DNA from: Alphaproteobacteria bacterium GWF2_58_20
GTDB lineage: Bacteria > Pseudomonadota > Alphaproteobacteria > UBA1247
Assembly (NCBI GenBank): GCA_001768735.1
Contig: MEMB01000002.1
Span: 620,696 to 684,695 of the forward strand
Direction of reading: 5' to 3'
Length of the DNA stretch: 64,000 nt
The translations under genes were made by a program, and so were the position numbers. Of the stretch, positions 9,559 through 19,974 are shown piece by piece. The notes beneath the pieces were generated by a model. That model was not told the DNA's origin and ran no database searches. It worked only from the letters and a program-made list of their open reading frames with translations. Every line of letters starts with the position of its first letter. The first letter of the stretch is position 1.

Positions 9559-10901
9559 TGAAGCACAGCCTTGGCCTGAAAATGTTTATCGCCTTCCTCG
9601 GCATTGGCCTGCTGGTGGCGCTGGCCATTGCGGGCGCAACCCGGATCAGCTTCCTGCGCGGGTTTTCCCGTTATGCGGAAAACCAGGATACTGCCCGCAT
9701 GGAAAGCATCGCCCTCGCCCTTTCCGACGCTTACAAAGAACAGGACGGCTGGGTTTTCCTGACCCAATCCCCCCGCACATGGCGCAGGTTTATTGGTGCC
9801 TCCACAGAAGCCCTTGAAGAACGTCCCGCCGGAAATGGGCCACGCCTGCGCATGGCCCTGGTTGACGCGCAAGGCCAACTGGTTGCCGGTCGCCTGCCGG
9901 AACATGAAGGCCGCCGCGTGGCGGTCATTCTGGATGGCCAGCCAATTGGCTGGCTTGTGGCCGGTGGTCCTGGCCAAAGACCTTCAGGAGACCTGGCTTT
10001 TCTGGATGAACAGTTCCGCAACGGCTGGAGGATCGCCGGGGCAGCCATTGCCCTTGCCGCACTTGTGGCCTTCCTGCTGTCCCGCCGCATGCTTTTCCCC
10101 ATCCGCGCCATGGCGGAAGCCACCCACAGACTGGCAAGCGGCCATTATGAAACCCGCATTCCTGTTTCTTCCCATGATGAAATTGGCCGCCTTGCAGGCG
10201 ACTTCAACCAGCTGGCCGTAGCCCTTGAGCGCAATGAACAGATGCGGCGCAGCTACATGGCCGACATTTCACATGACCTCAGGACCCCGCTTGCCATCCT
10301 GCGTGGCGAACTGGAAGCCATGGAAGATGGTATCAAGCCGGCAAGCCCGGAGAATGTCCGGGCACTTCAGGGGGAAGTCATCACCCTCATGCGGCTGGTG
10401 GAAGACCTGCATGCCTTGGCCCTTTCCGACATTGGCGCGCTGTCTTACCGCAAGACCCCGACCGACATCCTGCCACTCCTGCGCAAGGCCCTTTCCGCCT
10501 TTTCCATCCGCATGGAAGGTGCCGGGATCGCCTTGGAAACAAGCCTACCCGAAAACAGCCGCGCCATGACGCAGGGCGATTCCATCCGCCTGACCCAGCT
10601 CTTCAACAACCTGCTGGAAAACACGCTCCGCCACACAGACACCGGCGGACAAGCCAGCGTATCCTGCCGTCTTGCCAGCAACGCTCTCCTCCTGGATTTC
10701 GAGGATACGGCGCCCGCACCTGCCCCGGAAGACCTGCCAAATATGTTCTCTCCCCAAGCACAGGGACACAAGGGCCTGGGCCTTGCCATCTGCCGGAAAA
10801 TCGTGGAAGCACATGGTGGCACCATTGAAGCCACGCCTTCCATGATGGGCGGATTACACATCCACATCTCGTTACCCCTCCAGATGGGAGAAGGGACATG
10901 A
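9558..10901 (+). CDS. sensor histidine kinase (BaeS-like; HAMP-HisKA-HATPase)
   Basis: TM segments, [37 protein letters not shown]; start overlaps the upstream stop by one nt. Confidence 0.9.
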   Translation: MKHSLGLKMFIAFLGIGLLVALAIAGATRISFLRGFSRYAENQDTARMESIALALSDAYKEQDGWVFLTQSPRTWRRFIGASTEALEERPAGNGPRLRMALVDAQGQLVAGRLPEHEGRRVAVILDGQPIGWLVAGGPGQRPSGDLAFLDEQFRNGWRIAGAAIALAALVAFLLSRRMLFPIRAMAEATHRLASGHYETRIPVSSHDEIGRLAGDFNQLAVALERNEQMRRSYMADISHDLRTPLAILRGELEAMEDGIKPASPENVRALQGEVITLMRLVEDLHALALSDIGALSYRKTPTDILPLLRKALSAFSIRMEGAGIALETSLPENSRAMTQGDSIRLTQLFNNLLENTLRHTDTGGQASVSCRLASNALLLDFEDTAPAPAPEDLPNMFSPQAQGHKGLGLAICRKIVEAHGGTIEATPSMMGGLHIHISLPLQMGEGT

Positions 10902-11596
10902 CAGAACAGCGCCCCATCCTCATTGTTGAGGATGAACCCAAGCTGGCGGCACTTCTGGCGAGCTACCTGCATGCCGCCCATCATGAAACCCGGCATCTTT
11001 CAAATGGCCTGGACGTTGTGCCATTTGTCAAAAAGGAACCACCCGCCCTCATCCTGCTTGACCTTGGTCTGCCGGGCCGCGATGGGCTGGACATCTGCCG
11101 GGACCTGCGCACCTTCACGAACATCCCCCTCATCATGATCACCGCGCGCGCCGAGGAAATCGATCGCCTGCTTGGTCTGGAACTGGGTGCGGATGATTAT
11201 ATCTGCAAGCCTTTCAGCCCGCGCGAAGTGGTGGCCCGTATCAAGGCCATCCTGCGGCGCACCGGCGCGCCCGTCCCTGAAGCCGGCACAGCCATTCCCG
11301 GCCTCATTCTTGACACAGACGCTTTCCGCGCCACCCTTGACGGTCACGACCTTTCCCTGACCCCGGTAGAGTTTCGTCTTTTGAAAGTCCTGGCTACGGC
11401 CCCCGGTCGCGTTTTCTCACGCAGCCAGCTTCTCGACCACCTGCATGACGATAACCGCGCCGTGACTGACCGCACCGTGGATGCCCACGTCAAAAACGTG
11501 CGGCAAAAACTGGAAACCGCACGCCCAGGCGCAGAAAACCTCATCCATTCCATTTATGGGGTTGGCTATCGCATGGAAGCGCCCGAAGCGCCCTGA
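10898..11596 (+). CDS. OmpR-family response regulator (BaeR-like)
   Basis: [36 protein letters not shown], winged-helix C-terminus [14 protein letters not shown]. Confidence 0.92.
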   Translation: MTEQRPILIVEDEPKLAALLASYLHAAHHETRHLSNGLDVVPFVKKEPPALILLDLGLPGRDGLDICRDLRTFTNIPLIMITARAEEIDRLLGLELGADDYICKPFSPREVVARIKAILRRTGAPVPEAGTAIPGLILDTDAFRATLDGHDLSLTPVEFRLLKVLATAPGRVFSRSQLLDHLHDDNRAVTDRTVDAHVKNVRQKLETARPGAENLIHSIYGVGYRMEAPEAP

Positions 11597-11708
11597 ATTC
11601 ACATTCTTTTCACAATTGGCGCAAAATTGCTTCGCATTCGAGGGGCATTCTCTCCTGCATCGGGCAATCCGGCTCCGATGAAAAAAACAGTTATAATGGA
11701 GGTTTGTC

Positions 11709-12089
11709 ATGAAATCCCGTTTTCTTACCCTCGCCATCCTTCCCATCCTCATGGCTGGCAGCGCGTTTGCGCAAATGCCCGGCAACACAGAAAATGCCCC
11801 GCGCAAGATGCCTCCCATCCTTGCGGAAGCCGATCTTGACAAGGATGGTTTCCTCACCCTTGCCGAAATGCAGAAGCAGACCGAAATCCGCCTTGCAAAA
11901 ATGGATACCGACAAGGATGGCCGCGTTTCCATGGAGGAAATCCGCGCTTCTGCCAAACACATGCGCAAGGGCATGAAACATGAAGGCCGCGGCAAACATG
12001 GCAAGAACGGAAAGCGCCATGAAGGTGGTTCCCGGAAGGGAAATTGCCCCCGGACACCCCCCCAGGATTCGCATCCTTCCCCAAAATAA
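11709..12089 (+). CDS. secreted EF-hand domain protein
   Basis: signal peptide MKSRFLTLAILPILMAGSAFAQ; two EF loops DLDKDGFLTLAEM and DTDKDGRVSMEEI. Confidence 0.88.
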   Translation: MKSRFLTLAILPILMAGSAFAQMPGNTENAPRKMPPILAEADLDKDGFLTLAEMQKQTEIRLAKMDTDKDGRVSMEEIRASAKHMRKGMKHEGRGKHGKNGKRHEGGSRKGNCPRTPPQDSHPSPK

Positions 12090-12105
12090 GAGGCTTCCCT
12101 TTCAA

Positions 12106-12140
12106 GGACAAAAGGCAGCCAGGGCAGGCTGCCTTTTGTC
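12106..12140 (+). terminator. rho-independent terminator
   Basis: ACAAAAGGCAGCCagggcaGGCTGCCTTTTGT. Confidence 0.75.
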
Positions 12141-12242
12141 ATGCAAAAAAACATGGCTGACATGCAAAATTGGCAATGCTTTCCGCGCCGGAAAGGCATT
12201 ATGCTACCCAAAATTCCGTAAATCTGCCCCTTGGAGAGTTTC

Positions 12243-12779
12243 ATGGAAACCCAGCTACAGCAAGCCCTGTCCCGCGTTCACAACCTCATGCACGAGGATG
12301 AATCCATCAAAGCCCTCAACATGCTTGAAAACGATGCCGGGCTGACAGCGTTTGCCGTCCGTAGCAATTTTCTTCTGACGGCAGCCGAGAAAGGCTGCAT
12401 AAACATCGCCCAGCACCTGCTGGAAAACGGCGCGGACATCAACTGCCGCGACGAACATGGAAATACGCCTCTGCATCAGGCTGCATGGAACAGAAAGCCC
12501 AAAATGGCCAAGTTCCTGATCCTGCATGGCGCAAAAATCAATGCCGTCACCGAAAACTGGTACACACCGCTGCACCACGCGGCTTTTCAACAGAACCCTG
12601 CAATCGTCCAGATGCTGATTTACCACGGCGCCTGCCAATCCATTAGAGCCAAGGTTACTGGTCATCTGGCCAAGGATGAAGCACCCATGGGTTCAGACAT
12701 CCGCGTCAGCATGGAGGGTGCTTATGCAACATGGATGCATAACCAATGGCCTTTTCCATCCCCGAACCGTCCGGCCTGA
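12243..12779 (+). CDS. ankyrin-repeat protein
   Basis: ADINCRDEHGNTPLHQAAWNRKPKMAKFLILHGAKINAVTENWYTPLHHAA. Confidence 0.88.
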   Translation: METQLQQALSRVHNLMHEDESIKALNMLENDAGLTAFAVRSNFLLTAAEKGCINIAQHLLENGADINCRDEHGNTPLHQAAWNRKPKMAKFLILHGAKINAVTENWYTPLHHAAFQQNPAIVQMLIYHGACQSIRAKVTGHLAKDEAPMGSDIRVSMEGAYATWMHNQWPFPSPNRPA

Positions 12780-12825
12780 CCCGCCATTCTCCGGGCACCT
12801 TTTCCTGCCGTTTCCTCCCGCTGAA

Positions 12826-12861
12826 ACAAAAAGCCCCCGGTTTTCCGGGGGCTTTTTTCGG
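12826..12861. terminator. terminator between convergent ankyrin gene and parC
   Basis: AAAAAGCCCCCGGttttCCGGGGGCTTTTTT. Confidence 0.85.
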
Positions 12862-12876
12862 TGAACAGATTGCAAA

Positions 12877-15135
12877 TCAAGAGAACTTGTTGCTGCGTGG
12901 AAAACCGTTGGGCGGCAGGCGTCCGGCCGCTGCCCTGTGGCCACGCCACGGCAGCAGTGCATCGGCATTTTCTGTCCGCACCGCTTCACCCCGCTTCCAG
13001 GTAAGGCCATCCTCCAGACGGAAAGTCTTGATGTCGGAACAGCCGCCATCCTTGTAATTCTGCAATTTAACACCCTGACCGCGCGCCATTTCCGGAATTT
13101 CCTCAAGCGGGAATACCAGCAGCTTGCGATTGTCGCCCATGATCGCCACATGGTCGCCCGTCACCGGAAGGCAAAACGTTGCCTTTGCCCCTTCCTTCGG
13201 GTTGAGGATCTGCTTGCCCTTCCGGGTTTCGGCAAGGACATTATCGCAGGAAATGACAAAGCCACGCCCGTCATCGGCCGCCACAAGAACCTTCTTGCCG
13301 GGTTCATAAACCATGACTTCGGTGATGTCCGCCTCATTCTCAAGATCCACCATCAGACGCACCGGTTCACCAAATCCGCGCCCGCGCGGCAGGTTGTCGC
13401 CCATGATGGTATAAAAGCGGCCATTGGTCGCCAGCAGGAGCAAGCGGTCGGTTGTCTGTGTGTGCAGGACGAATTTTTCTCCATCCCCATCCTTGTAGGT
13501 AATGCCGGAATAATCGGTGAGATGGCCCTTCATGGCGCGAACCCATCCCATCTGAGAACAGAAAATGGTGATGGGTTCCTTTTCCACCATCGCTTCCAGC
13601 GGAATGTCTATCACTTCAACCTTGCCGGCAATTTCTGTCCGCCGCCGTCCAATTTCGGTTTCGCCACCAAACTTCTTGTCTATGGCAGCGATTTCACGTC
13701 CGACAACCTTCCATCGACGCTTGACGCCTGCCGGAGTTTCCTCCAGCAAGGACAGGACATCGGCCTTCTCGGCCGAAAGTTCGCCATGCTCCTTGCGGAT
13801 TTCCATTTCCTCAAGCTTGCGCAGGGAACGCAAACGCATATTGAGAATGGCCTCGGCCTGCACTTCGGTCAGCGAAAATTTCGCCATCAATATCGGTTTT
13901 GGCTCATCCTCGCTCCGGATGATGGCAATCACCTCGTCAAGGTTGAGATAGGCCACCAAAAGGCCCGCCAAAACCTCCAGCCGGTGATTGATGCGGTCAA
14001 GGCGTGAACGCGAACGCCGCACCAGCACTTCCAGCCGGTGTTCCAGGAAAGCCTGCAGCACTTCCTTGAGGTCCATGATCCGTGGCAGGACGCCCTTGTC
14101 CAGAACATTCATGTTGAGCGAGAACTTCGATTCAAGATCGGTTACCTTGAACAGGGATTCCATCAGGATGTTTTCATCCACATTCCGGCTCTTGGGTACC
14201 AGAACAAGGCGCACAACATCACTTGATTCATCGCGCACATCGTCAAGCAGCGTCAGTTTGCGTTCCGAAAGGAGTTCGGCGATTTTTTCCACCAACCGGG
14301 ATTTTGGCACCTGGTAGGGAATTTCGGTGACAACAACCTGGTATTGTCCTTGCGGCAGATGTTCCACTTCCCATTTGGCGCGCATGCGGAAGGAACCTCG
14401 CCCGGTCTTGTAGGCTTCCACAATGGCATCACGCCCCTCCACAAGGACGCCGCCCGTCGGGAAATCGGGACCCGGAATGATGGACACAAGGTCATCAACC
14501 GTCATATCCGGATTTTCAATGAGCTTGTACAGGGCTGCACAGAGTTCCCCCACATTGTGGGGCGGAACCGATGTTGCCATGCCCACAGCAATGCCACTGG
14601 CCCCGTTGGCCAGAAGGTTCGGAAAAGCCGCAGGCATCACAACCGGTTCATGATCGCTGTTGTCGTAAGTTGACCGGAAATCGACCGCATCGTCATCCAG
14701 GCCTTCCATCATGGCCTCGGCCACCTGCGTCATGCGGGCCTCGGTATAACGCATGTGCGCCGCACTGTCGCCGTCAATGTTGCCGAAATTGCCATGCCCA
14801 TCCACCAGCGGATAACGCACGGAAAAATCCTGTGCCAAACGCACCATGGCTTCATAAATGGCCACATCGCCATGTGGATGGTACTTGCCCATGACATCGC
14901 CCACCACGCGCGCCGATTTCTTTGGCATGCCGGTCGAGGGAATCTGGAGATGGCGCATGGCCCACAGGAGCCTGCGATGCACAGGTTTCAGGCCATCGCG
15001 CACATCCGGAAGCGAGCGCGACATGATGGTGGAGAGCGCATAGGCAAGGTATTTCTCCCCCAGAACATCCCCAAGATTCTGATCCTGGATCTGGGATGCC
15101 GGAGTATCCTTAACCTTCTTGTCCGAATGCCGCAT
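12877..15135 (-). CDS. parC: DNA topoisomerase IV subunit A
   Basis: YLAYALSTIMSRSLPDVRDGLKPVHRRLLWAM; ARVVGDVMGKYHPHGD; FAVRYPLVDGHGNFGN-like motif. Confidence 0.96.
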   Translation of the reverse strand: MRHSDKKVKDTPASQIQDQNLGDVLGEKYLAYALSTIMSRSLPDVRDGLKPVHRRLLWAMRHLQIPSTGMPKKSARVVGDVMGKYHPHGDVAIYEAMVRLAQDFSVRYPLVDGHGNFGNIDGDSAAHMRYTEARMTQVAEAMMEGLDDDAVDFRSTYDNSDHEPVVMPAAFPNLLANGASGIAVGMATSVPPHNVGELCAALYKLIENPDMTVDDLVSIIPGPDFPTGGVLVEGRDAIVEAYKTGRGSFRMRAKWEVEHLPQGQYQVVVTEIPYQVPKSRLVEKIAELLSERKLTLLDDVRDESSDVVRLVLVPKSRNVDENILMESLFKVTDLESKFSLNMNVLDKGVLPRIMDLKEVLQAFLEHRLEVLVRRSRSRLDRINHRLEVLAGLLVAYLNLDEVIAIIRSEDEPKPILMAKFSLTEVQAEAILNMRLRSLRKLEEMEIRKEHGELSAEKADVLSLLEETPAGVKRRWKVVGREIAAIDKKFGGETEIGRRRTEIAGKVEVIDIPLEAMVEKEPITIFCSQMGWVRAMKGHLTDYSGITYKDGDGEKFVLHTQTTDRLLLLATNGRFYTIMGDNLPRGRGFGEPVRLMVDLENEADITEVMVYEPGKKVLVAADDGRGFVISCDNVLAETRKGKQILNPKEGAKATFCLPVTGDHVAIMGDNRKLLVFPLEEIPEMARGQGVKLQNYKDGGCSDIKTFRLEDGLTWKRGEAVRTENADALLPWRGHRAAAGRLPPNGFPRSNKFS

Positions 15136-15748
15136 CGTATGCCTCCACAAAACGCTGTCGCGCCGCTGGCACAGGCTTGTGCATCACGGCAAAAACATGG
15201 TGTTCCAGAAAATAGCCCGTCAAACGCAATCCGTCGAGTACTTCCTTGGTCCCACCGCCACCTTTTCCGCACAGGAACCCCGGAACCGGCATTTCCCCCT
15301 GCCCTTCAAAGGCATATCCCAAAAGGCCTATCAACCCGCTCTCCCACATGACATAGGATTCCGCCCAAGCATCCCCGGAAAGGGCTTCCATCAGCGCAAG
15401 GGTTGCCTCAAACATGCCCGGCTGGATTTCTCTTTCCGGCAGGGCCGTTGCCACAAGAACGCAGGCGGACTGGAGGGCCGCAAGCCGTACAGAATCGCCA
15501 AACAGTGCAGCGACATGATAACCAGAGAGCGCCTCGAGCGCAAATGTTCCGAGACGTTCTGCCTGCATGGAACGCCACGTGGCAGCAACCCGCATGCCCG
15601 GCTGAAGGATAGGCTGCATGCGCCGTCCCTGACCGCCGCGCACAAGCCCCGCATGCAATCCATGCTCCTGCGTCAGGAGCGTGGCTATAACCGAGGTGTC
15701 ACCATAAGGGCGAACCGCAAGAACAAGGGCTTCATCACGCCATTCCAT
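15110..15748 (-). CDS. recO: DNA repair protein RecO
   Basis: MEWRDEALVLAVRPYGDTSVIATLLTQEHGLHAGLVRGGQ; between era and parC. Confidence 0.9.
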   Translation of the reverse strand: MEWRDEALVLAVRPYGDTSVIATLLTQEHGLHAGLVRGGQGRRMQPILQPGMRVAATWRSMQAERLGTFALEALSGYHVAALFGDSVRLAALQSACVLVATALPEREIQPGMFEATLALMEALSGDAWAESYVMWESGLIGLLGYAFEGQGEMPVPGFLCGKGGGGTKEVLDGLRLTGYFLEHHVFAVMHKPVPAARQRFVEAYDAAFGQEG

Positions 15749-16946
15749 GCCGCCTCCAGAGAACGCATGCCAAAAGGACCAGGGAAAACGGAAGACCAAT
15801 GGCAAAAGGGAAACCAAACAGGGGCGAAACATTCATGAACCAGCCCGCAAGGATAGGGCCTCCAATGCTGCCGATGGTAAATGCCATTCCATAGACCGCA
15901 TTTCCGCCCGCCGTATCCCCTTGCCCAAAAACATCCCCCAGCAACATGAGGCCCGCCCCGTAAAGACCAATGATCGCCCCTCCCCACAGGAATATCACCG
16001 GCCAGAGCAGCCCGCCCTCCAGCACGAAGGGAAGGACGGCCGCCCCGCCTATGGCCATCAGAACATAAACTGCAAGGAGGCGCACGCGCCCCATCCGGTC
16101 GGACATCCAGCCCCCCAGCGGCTGAAGCAGGAACCCGCCAACCCCGAACACTGTCAAGGCCGAACTCATGGTCAACGTTGTGACAAACCTTGTGGCGTAA
16201 AGGGGAAACAGCGCAAGAACCACAACTTCACCAATCCCTGCAACCAGAGCGACAAGAAACGGCAACGGCGCCATGTGAAGCAGGGTCAGCATAAACCCGC
16301 GCCCGCGCTCCTCCTTGAATTCCGGTTGCAGATGACGGACAAGGCAAGGCGGCACAAGCGCAGCAAAAACAAGCCCGGCAGCCATCAGGAACGGTGTCCA
16401 TCCCTTGTAACCAACCAAGGTGATGACCTGAGGCCCGCAGGCAAGACCGATTCCCCACAAACTCATATATAGCGCAACCGCACGCCCGCGAACTGCGTTG
16501 GAAGAAATGCGACTGATCCAGATTTCTGCAACCATCCATGGAAAGGCATAAAACACGCCAAAAACAAAGCGGAGGACAAACCACGCAACAACCGATCCGG
16601 ACATCAGGGGAAAAAGGACCAGGGAAATGGATGTTCCCACGCCTCCCCACAGGATGGATCCCAAAACGCCAACCCTTCGCACGACATGCGGCAGGAAGGG
16701 GCCGACCAGCAAGAGGGCGACATATGGCATGGCACTGTTCATGCCAACCAGTGTGGATGACACTCCCATGTCATGAAGGTTCAGGGAAACAATGGCAGGA
16801 ACAAACCCCAGCATGACGCCCGAAAGGCAGGCACTGACGGCCAGCGCCCATATCACGCGCCAATGCAGCGGCAACGGCCTGCGGACAAGGTACAGGATGT
16901 CCCGTACCAGTCTGGCCAGCCTTATACCTTGAATTCGAGACCCCAT
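15735..16946 (-). CDS. MFS transporter
   Basis: about 12 TM helices, GWMSDRMGRVRLLAVY motif. Confidence 0.88.
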   Translation of the reverse strand: MGSRIQGIRLARLVRDILYLVRRPLPLHWRVIWALAVSACLSGVMLGFVPAIVSLNLHDMGVSSTLVGMNSAMPYVALLLVGPFLPHVVRRVGVLGSILWGGVGTSISLVLFPLMSGSVVAWFVLRFVFGVFYAFPWMVAEIWISRISSNAVRGRAVALYMSLWGIGLACGPQVITLVGYKGWTPFLMAAGLVFAALVPPCLVRHLQPEFKEERGRGFMLTLLHMAPLPFLVALVAGIGEVVVLALFPLYATRFVTTLTMSSALTVFGVGGFLLQPLGGWMSDRMGRVRLLAVYVLMAIGGAAVLPFVLEGGLLWPVIFLWGGAIIGLYGAGLMLLGDVFGQGDTAGGNAVYGMAFTIGSIGGPILAGWFMNVSPLFGFPFAIGLPFSLVLLACVLWRRHGMA

Positions 16947-17821
16947 GGTTCGTAATGCTCCGGATCGTCCTGCCAGTTTTCCTTCACCCGTACATGCAAC
17001 ATGAGGTGAACCCGCCGATCCAGCAGTTTTCCCAGCTCATATCGCGCACGCTGGCCGATGGACTTGATGGTGCGCCCACCCTTGCCAAGAATGATGGCCT
17101 TGTGCCCTTCGCGCTCTGTAATGATCCCCTGCGAGATCTTGACACTACCATCCTCAAATTCTTCCCATGAATCCGTCACGATCGACACCGAATAGGGCAA
17201 TTCCTGGTGCAGTTGCAAAAACACCTGCTCCCGCGTGATTTCTGCCGCAAGCAACCGCTGCGAAACATCCGTCATCTGGTCTTCGGGATAAAGCCAGGGA
17301 CCTTCCGGAAGTTTTGCCGCAATCGCCGCCTTGAGGTCATCAACCCCGCTGCCCTTCTCTGCCGAAATCATGAAGGTTTCGGTAAAGATCCCTTCCGCTG
17401 ACAAAACGTCGGCAAGCTCCAGGAGGCGCGCCTTGTCCTCAACGGCATCCACCTTGTTCAGCGCCAGCATGACCTTGCGGCCCACCTTTTTCAGACGCTC
17501 AATGATGTCACGCGTTTCATCCGGGATCCCCTTGCGCCGGGCATCCACCAACAAAACCACGACATCAGCATCGTCCGCCTCGCGCCAAGCTGCCCGCACC
17601 ATGGCACGGTCCAGACGGCGGCGGGGACGAAAAATCCCTGGCGTATCAACAAAAATCAGCTGGTTATCATCCTCCACAACAATTCCCAGGGTCCGGGAAC
17701 GTGTGGTTTGTTCCTTTTGTGTCACAATGGCCAGCTTGGTACCAACCAGACGGTTGAGCAGGGTGGATTTCCCCGCATTTGGCGCACCAATGATGGCCAC
17801 AAACCCGCAATGCCTGCTCAT
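16922..17821 (-). CDS. era: GTPase Era
   Basis: GAPNAGKSTLLNRLVGTKLAIVT, DTPGI, NKVD, C-terminal KH domain (IILGKGGRTIKSIGQRAR). Confidence 0.97.
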   Translation of the reverse strand: MSRHCGFVAIIGAPNAGKSTLLNRLVGTKLAIVTQKEQTTRSRTLGIVVEDDNQLIFVDTPGIFRPRRRLDRAMVRAAWREADDADVVVLLVDARRKGIPDETRDIIERLKKVGRKVMLALNKVDAVEDKARLLELADVLSAEGIFTETFMISAEKGSGVDDLKAAIAAKLPEGPWLYPEDQMTDVSQRLLAAEITREQVFLQLHQELPYSVSIVTDSWEEFEDGSVKISQGIITEREGHKAIILGKGGRTIKSIGQRARYELGKLLDRRVHLMLHVRVKENWQDDPEHYEPWGLEFKV

Positions 17822-18486
17822 GCCTGCCTTCCTTTTTCCAGATGCTCCAGAAGCGCCTGCGCCGCTGCCTGTTCGGCCGCCTTGCGCGTTCCAGCCTTTC
17901 CTATGCCTTCATGGCCGCCCCCTTCCGCCCGCACCATAAAAACCGGCGCATGCGGGGGGCCACCCTGTTCTACAACCACATAGGCCGGACGGGGTTTCCC
18001 GCAGGCCTGTAACCATTCCTGAAGCGCACTCTTGAAATCGCGCGGGGGAGAAACATCCTCGGCCAGCATCTCCCGCCAATGCGCCTGGATGAATTTTTCC
18101 GCACTGGGAAGCCCTCCATCAAGGTAAAGCGCACCGATCACGGCTTCGCAAACATCCGAAAGAACAGAATCATTCTGGCGCGTCCCGCCCTGTTCCTCAC
18201 CGGAAGACAGTTTCATGGCCTCATCAAGCCCGATTTTGCGGCCAACCCGTGCCAGGGCTTCCTTGCGAACCAGGGCAACATGGCGCTTGGACAGGTCACC
18301 TTCCTGTTCCCCCGGAAACGCCTTCAGCAACATATGGGCCACCACCAGCCCCAGAACCCGGTCACCAAGAAACTCCAGACGTTCATAATCACGCACCGGG
18401 CCGGAAACATTGAGGCTTGGATGTGTCAGGGCTTCGGAAAGCAATGCCGGATTTTGAAAATCATGCCCAAAATCAAGTGGCATCAA
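17818..18486 (-). CDS. rnc: ribonuclease III
   Basis: RLEFLGDRVLGLVVA; dsRBD C-terminus. Confidence 0.95.
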   Translation of the reverse strand: MMPLDFGHDFQNPALLSEALTHPSLNVSGPVRDYERLEFLGDRVLGLVVAHMLLKAFPGEQEGDLSKRHVALVRKEALARVGRKIGLDEAMKLSSGEEQGGTRQNDSVLSDVCEAVIGALYLDGGLPSAEKFIQAHWREMLAEDVSPPRDFKSALQEWLQACGKPRPAYVVVEQGGPPHAPVFMVRAEGGGHEGIGKAGTRKAAEQAAAQALLEHLEKGRQA

Positions 18487-19268
18487 TTTATCATCCTGAA
18501 CAGGCGGGAATAACGGATGGCAAAGGGAAGTTTCCAGAACTGCCAGAACCGGGCTTCCGGTGACAGGGAAAAGAACATGAGGTCTGCGCGCCCAACCAGG
18601 TTTTCAAAAGGAACATACCCAACTCCGCCCTTGCTTGCAGGAACCCTGCTGTCCAGGGAATTGTCGCGGTTGTCGCCCATCATGAAATAATGGCCGGACG
18701 GCACCACGAATGGCGGCGTGTTGTCAAGTTCGGAACCGCTTGCGCTTTCCAGCACATGGTAGGAAGCCCCCTCTGGCAGGGTTTCCACAAAGCGGGCGTA
18801 ATTTTCTGCGCCACGACCATTTTGGGAAGGCATTTCCACATCCCCGTCACGATAGCGGGGAACCGCCTGTCCGTTGATGAAGAGGATGTTGTTCTGTACC
18901 TGGATGGTATCCCCCGGCAAGCCAATCACCCGCTTGATATAATCAACGGATGTGTCAAGCGGAAGCTTGAAAACGGCAACATCCCCCCGCTTTGGCTCTT
19001 CGGCAAAAATGCGCCCATCAAGCAGGGGAACCCCATAAGCCGCCGACAGGGAACTGTATCCATAGGAAAGCTTTGATACAAAAAGATAATCCCCCACAAG
19101 CAATGTCGGGATCATGGATCCAGACGGAATATTGAAGGGTTCAAACGCAAAGGTGCGGATGACAAGGGCGATAGCCACTGCCCATATCATGGTCTTGACG
19201 TTTTCTGCGAACCCTTCATCCTTTTTGGTGGAGGGCTTTTCCGTTTCTGGATTCTTTTCTTCCATCAT
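18483..19268 (-). CDS. lepB: signal peptidase I
   Basis: IPSGSMIPTLLVGDYLFVSK; YIKRVIGLPGD; GHYFMMGDNRDNSLDSR. Confidence 0.95.
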   Translation of the reverse strand: MMEEKNPETEKPSTKKDEGFAENVKTMIWAVAIALVIRTFAFEPFNIPSGSMIPTLLVGDYLFVSKLSYGYSSLSAAYGVPLLDGRIFAEEPKRGDVAVFKLPLDTSVDYIKRVIGLPGDTIQVQNNILFINGQAVPRYRDGDVEMPSQNGRGAENYARFVETLPEGASYHVLESASGSELDNTPPFVVPSGHYFMMGDNRDNSLDSRVPASKGGVGYVPFENLVGRADLMFFSLSPEARFWQFWKLPFAIRYSRLFRMIN

Positions 19269-19401
19269 GCTGTTTCTTTACGCTGGATTGGCCTTCAGGG
19301 CAATACCTTAAAGTTGCATGCAATCCCCTCTTGCCGGGCTGGAAATGACCTGATAAAACTCATGATATTCGTTTTTTAAAAAACAGTAAGGAGATATTGC
19401 C

Positions 19402-19974
19402 ATGATTTTTTATCCTGAAGAACGCCTGGCCGTTTTCATTGATGGCGCAAACCTTTATGGGGCAGCAAGAGCGCTCAATTTTGACATTGATTACCGTCTG
19501 CTGCTCAAGTGGGCCGCCTCCAAGGGCCGTCTCCTGCGCGCCTTCTATTACACAGCCCTGACGGATGACCAGGAATATTCCCCGCTGCGCCCGCTGGTGG
19601 ACTGGCTGGACTACAACGGCTATTCCATGATCACCAAGCCTGCCAAGGAATTTACCGATGCGCAGGGCCGCCGCAAGATCAAGGGCAACATGGATATTGA
19701 GCTGGCGATCGACATGATGGAGATGGCCCCGCACCTTGACCATATCATCCTGTTTTCGGGCGATGGCGATTTCCGCCGCCTTGTAGATGCCGTCCAACGC
19801 AAGGGCGTCCGCGTAACCGTGGTCAGCACCATCCGCACCCAGCCGCCCATGGTTTCCGATGAACTGCGCCGTCAGGCCGACAATTTCCTGGAACTCCAGG
19901 AACTGGCCGAGAGCATCCAGCGTGAACAGCGTCCCCAGTCCATGGAAGCAGGCCAGCAGCCGGGGCCGCAATGA
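19402..19974 (+). CDS. NYN-domain (LabA/DUF88-like) protein
   Basis: LAVFIDGANLYGAARAL; KGNMDIELAIDMME; HIILFSGDGDFRRLVDAVQRKG. Confidence 0.9.
   Translation: MIFYPEERLAVFIDGANLYGAARALNFDIDYRLLLKWAASKGRLLRAFYYTALTDDQEYSPLRPLVDWLDYNGYSMITKPAKEFTDAQGRRKIKGNMDIELAIDMMEMAPHLDHIILFSGDGDFRRLVDAVQRKGVRVTVVSTIRTQPPMVSDELRRQADNFLELQELAESIQREQRPQSMEAGQQPGPQ

Noticed and set aside
13124-14673. Several plus-strand ORFs over parC
   Set aside because: Antisense to parC; shadow frames.
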